From CAVZXS01 sp963779325 (GTDB taxonomy: Bacteria > Bacteroidota > Bacteroidia > Chitinophagales > Chitinophagaceae): 64,000 nucleotides of DNA. The position numbers and the translations under genes are program-made. The notes under the pieces are model-generated. The model saw nothing but the letters and a program-made list of their open reading frames with translations. It was not told the origin of the DNA and did no database searches. Shown piece by piece: positions 61,073 through 64,000 of the stretch. The stretch's first letter is position 1, and each line of letters opens with the position of its first letter. The stretch lies in the NCBI GenBank assembly GCA_963779325.1, contig CAVZXS010000011.1, positions 310,001-374,000 of the forward strand. Direction: 5' to 3'.

Positions 61073-62623
61073 ATGAATTTATCACTACTGATAATTGTTC
61101 CTTTGTTGACCGGCCTTGCTATTCTCCCTGTAAAAGGTTTGAAGCAGGTAAGAACAGTTGCATTGCTTGGCTCCGCGGCTCAATTAGTTCTTTGCTTTGT
61201 TTTATTTTATCTTTTTTCTATTGAAAAAGCAATTGGTAATACAGCTCCCTTTCTTTTTGAAACAAATTATACCTGGTACAAAGCGCTGAATATAAATTAC
61301 CATATCGGTGTGGACGGCATTTCAGTGGCTATGATTTTATTAACGGCCTTTGTTGTGCTTGCCGGCGTATTGGTTTCATGGAAGGTAGAAAAAATGAGTA
61401 AGGAATTTTTCCTGCTGTTGATTTTCTTGAGTGCCGGGGCTTACGGTTTTTTTATTTCATTGGATTTATTTACACTCTTTTTCTTTCTGGAAGTAGCGGT
61501 TATCCCGAAATTTTTATTGATCGGCATCTGGGGCAGCGGTAAAAAAGAATACAGCGCCATGAAATTAGCATTGATGCTGATGGGCGGCTCCGCATTGGTT
61601 TTTACCGGGCTTGCCGGTTTGTATTTTAATACTGATACCGGTAACGGCTCCCATACATTTGATATTACGCAAATAGCGCAAATGCAAATTCCTCTCGCAG
61701 CGCAAAAATTATTTTTTCCTTTTACTTTCATCGGCTTCGGCATTTTCACAGCATTATTTCCTTTTCATACCTGGGTACCCGACGGTCACTCATCGGCGCC
61801 AACAGCGGCTTCTATGTTTTTAGCCGGCATTTCTATGAAGTTGGGTGGCTATGGTTGCCTGCGTGTCGCCACGTTTTTAATGCCCGATGCGGCGCATGAA
61901 TATTCCACCGTTATTATTATGTTGGCATCTATCGCTATTATATACGGAGCGTTTGCTACACTAATGCAAACCGATTTAAAATATATCAATGCCTATTCAT
62001 CGGTGAGTCACTGCGGATTTGTTTTGCTGGGCATTGGCATGCTTACTAAAACGGCTATCAACGGTGCGGTAATGCAAATGGTTTCGCACGGATTGATGAC
62101 GGCACTTTTCTTTGCAGGTATCGGAATGATTTATGAACGTACGCATACAAGAGAGGTAAAAAAATTGGGCGGCTTATTAAAAGTAATGCCGTTCATTTCA
62201 ACCGTATTTGTTATTGCGGGTTTGTGTTCGCTTGGTTTACCGGGTTTTAGCGGTTTTGTAGCCGAGATGACCGTGTTCATGGGTTCTTGGGAAAAACCGG
62301 ATGCATTTTACAGGATTGCAACAATCATTGCCTGTGCTTCTATTGTGGTTACAGCGGTTTATATTTTACGAGCAGTTGGTAAAGTAATTATGGGACCTCT
62401 TCAAAATTCGGGAGGAAACTCCCCTCTCCCTTGGAGAGAGCCTGTCCCGATAAATCGGGAGGTTGGGGGTAAGGCCGCCGATGCTAACTGGAATGAAAAA
62501 GCAGCAGCCATATTATTAATTACCGGTATAGTGGCAATTGGTATTGCACCGTTTTGGTTAACACATTTAATCAATCCCGGTACGGAAGTAATTATTCAGA
62601 AAGTAACAGGTGTAGCAAAATAA
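61073..62623 (+). CDS. nuoM: NADH-quinone oxidoreductase subunit M, repeat-derived insert
   Basis: A 516-residue antiporter-like proton-pumping subunit (ND4 type) with about 14 helices. Conserved parts include FFFLEVAVIPKFLLIGIWG, FPFHTWVPDGHSSAPTAASM and DLKYINAYSSVSHCGFVLLG. Residues 447-469, between the penultimate helix and the last one, are coded by a palindromic repeat (62411-62478) and read GGNSPLPWREPVPINREVGG. They replace what is normally a short loop before WNEKAAAILLI. The insert lies in a solvent-exposed loop and should be tolerated. Confidence 0.94.
   Translation: MNLSLLIIVPLLTGLAILPVKGLKQVRTVALLGSAAQLVLCFVLFYLFSIEKAIGNTAPFLFETNYTWYKALNINYHIGVDGISVAMILLTAFVVLAGVLVSWKVEKMSKEFFLLLIFLSAGAYGFFISLDLFTLFFFLEVAVIPKFLLIGIWGSGKKEYSAMKLALMLMGGSALVFTGLAGLYFNTDTGNGSHTFDITQIAQMQIPLAAQKLFFPFTFIGFGIFTALFPFHTWVPDGHSSAPTAASMFLAGISMKLGGYGCLRVATFLMPDAAHEYSTVIIMLASIAIIYGAFATLMQTDLKYINAYSSVSHCGFVLLGIGMLTKTAINGAVMQMVSHGLMTALFFAGIGMIYERTHTREVKKLGGLLKVMPFISTVFVIAGLCSLGLPGFSGFVAEMTVFMGSWEKPDAFYRIATIIACASIVVTAVYILRAVGKVIMGPLQNSGGNSPLPWREPVPINREVGGKAADANWNEKAAAILLITGIVAIGIAPFWLTHLINPGTEVIIQKVTGVAK
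62411..62478. repeat. palindromic repeats inserted in frame in nuoM
   Basis: CTCTCCCTTGGAGAG and CCCGATAAATCGGG hairpins followed by AGGTTGGGGGTAAGG. Similar in style but not identical to the intergenic copies, so it may belong to a second repeat family. Confidence 0.85.
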
Positions 62624-62658
62624 TATTTAAGAAGAAATAGAACATTGAACAAAAAAAT

Positions 62659-64000
62659 ATGCTGAGCGATTTTTTTATTTTACTGAAACATGAGCTGCTG
62701 CTGACGGTCATTCTTTTTCTTTTTTTATTTCTGAAACTCGGAAATAAAGACCGGAATACAGATTCGTTACTCAATTTTATTAATACAGCACTGTTCATTA
62801 ATTTAATTGCAGGGTTCTTTTTTAACACAGAAGGAAAATTATTCGGCGATATGTTTTTTACCAATAATTTATTAGTGTTAGAAAAAAATATACTGAACCT
62901 CGGTACTTTTATAATTTCGCTGCAGGCATACAATTGGTTAAAAAATCATAAGCATACTATAGAATTTTATCTGCTGCTGCTCTCTACCTTACTCGGTATG
63001 TTTTTTATGCTCAGCAGTAATAATTTATTGATGTTTTATTTGGGGTTGGAGCTTTCCACCATTCCGTTGGCGGCTCTTGCCAATTTCGATTTGGAAAAAC
63101 GCCGCTCCGCAGAGGCAGCTATGAAGATGATTATTTCATCGGCCTTTTCTTCAGGCTTATTACTCTTTGGTATTTCTATGCTGTACGGCACCACGGGCAC
63201 ATTGAATTTTGAAGAAATGCCTGCGTTGCTTAACGGCAGCCAACTGCAACTCTTTTCGTTTATTTTATTGATTGCAGGATTTGGTTTTAAAATATCCGCC
63301 GTGCCTTTTCATTTGTGGACTGCCGATGTATACGAAGGTAGCCCCGTGGCCGTCACATCTTATTTATCCGTTATTTCAAAAGGAGCGATTTTATTTGTAA
63401 TGGTTTCCGTTTTGTATAAAGTTTTTCTGCCCATAGAAGATACATGGTATAAAATAATTTTTACCATCTCTGTCGCTACCATGATTATAGGAAACCTTTT
63501 TGCTTTGCGCCAGCAAAACATGAAACGCTTCCTTGCATTCTCCTCCATAGCACAAGTAGGTTTTATTTTAATCGGTATCAGCGGGCAATCAATAGAAGGA
63601 AGCAGTTCCGTTATTTATTTTGTATTGATTTATATTTTTTCCAACCTCGGTGCTTTTGGCGTAATAGCTCTGGTAAGCGCATTGACGGGTAAGGAAAATA
63701 TAGATGACTATAAAGGTTTTTATAAAACAAATCCTTTATTGAGCTGGACGCTGGCATTGGCTTTATTTTCTTTAGCGGGTATTCCGCCCGTAGCGGGTTT
63801 TTTTGGTAAATTCTTTTTGCTGCTGGCCGGCGCCGCCAAAGGCAATTATTTACTTATTACCATTGCTGCATTAAATATGGTCGTATCGCTTTATTATTAT
63901 TTAAGGGTAATAAAAGCCATATTTATGGAAGAGAATGAAAATCCGATTGAAAAAATAAATACCGCATCGCAACCAAGGATAGGACTATTAATTTGCGTAG
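62659..64000 (+). CDS. nuoN: NADH-quinone oxidoreductase subunit N, C-terminus beyond window
   Basis: Partial gene of 447 codons from the ATG at 62659 to the window end. It is an antiporter-like subunit (ND2 type) with the conserved segments LMFYLGLELSTIPLAALANF, GFGFKISAVPFHLWTADVYE, GSPVAVTSYLSVISK and MKRFLAFSSIAQVGFILIGI, then SLAGIPPVAGFFGKFFLLLA. It follows nuoM by 35 bases and completes the eleven-subunit set. Only the last helices are missing. Confidence 0.93.
   Translation, partial: MLSDFFILLKHELLLTVILFLFLFLKLGNKDRNTDSLLNFINTALFINLIAGFFFNTEGKLFGDMFFTNNLLVLEKNILNLGTFIISLQAYNWLKNHKHTIEFYLLLLSTLLGMFFMLSSNNLLMFYLGLELSTIPLAALANFDLEKRRSAEAAMKMIISSAFSSGLLLFGISMLYGTTGTLNFEEMPALLNGSQLQLFSFILLIAGFGFKISAVPFHLWTADVYEGSPVAVTSYLSVISKGAILFVMVSVLYKVFLPIEDTWYKIIFTISVATMIIGNLFALRQQNMKRFLAFSSIAQVGFILIGISGQSIEGSSSVIYFVLIYIFSNLGAFGVIALVSALTGKENIDDYKGFYKTNPLLSWTLALALFSLAGIPPVAGFFGKFFLLLAGAAKGNYLLITIAALNMVVSLYYYLRVIKAIFMEENENPIEKINTASQPRIGLLICV

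Overview
This window reads as a chromosomal piece of a Bacteroidota bacterium, most likely a member of the Chitinophagaceae or a close relative. The evidence is moderate-to-low GC, -7 boxes of the TAnnTTTG/TAnnTTCG type, no obvious Shine-Dalgarno sequences, two large secreted proteins with type IX secretion C-terminal domains, an UpxY-type NusG paralogue in a polysaccharide locus, a DUF6728-like microprotein beside lpxB, and a complex I operon without nuoEFG. Family assignments come from reading the protein sequences; no database search was run.

Layout. Positions 1-19135 (all minus strand) hold a surface-polysaccharide locus. It is read from an outer-membrane export lipoprotein and a tyrosine autokinase/co-polymerase, through an UpxY-like antiterminator, GDP-mannose dehydratase, a Wzx flippase, left-handed beta-helix acyltransferases, WbqC, glycosyltransferases, a methyltransferase, a mutase-like flavoprotein, an ATP-grasp enzyme (twice frameshifted), a phosphoesterase, the sugar aminotransferase RffA and a Wzy polymerase, to an MBOAT acyltransferase cut by the window edge. 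Positions 19577-20370 hold five identical-bodied tRNA-like genes in 144-bp tandem units followed by one normal tRNA-Ala(GGC). Positions 20436-35983 are mostly housekeeping: penicillin-acylase-like hydrolase, lpxB, guaA, a periplasmic binding protein, a DUF5916 outer-membrane protein (frameshifted), an S24 repressor, surE, tgt, rsmG, and an orphan LuxR-type response regulator followed by a candidate small RNA. Positions 36199-51673 hold a subtilase with a sorting domain, a deacetylase/formyltransferase pair, mfd, a beta-propeller secreted protein and two small exported proteins. Positions 51924-64000 hold a ferredoxin-NADP-reductase-like protein followed by nuoABCDHIJKLMN.

How the genes work together. 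The first block makes and exports a lipid-linked heteropolysaccharide with amino, methyl, acyl and perhaps formyl decorations. The last block is an 11-subunit proton-pumping complex I lacking the NADH-oxidising NuoE, F and G; the adjacent flavoprotein reductase is a candidate redox partner, by inference only.

Most notable signals: (1) the tandem array of tRNA-Ala-derived genes with an 8-nt anticodon loop and loss of the G3-U70 alanine identity pair; (2) GC-rich palindromic repeats that fill the nuo intergenic spaces and enter nuoB, nuoD, nuoM and the nuoJ tail in frame; (3) promoter boxes that sit only 4-8 bases before several start codons, implying near-leaderless mRNAs; (4) a candidate small RNA whose promoter has the same spacing of elements as that of the neighbouring response regulator; (5) three frameshifted genes whose defects are all explained by extra single bases, which may be assembly errors.
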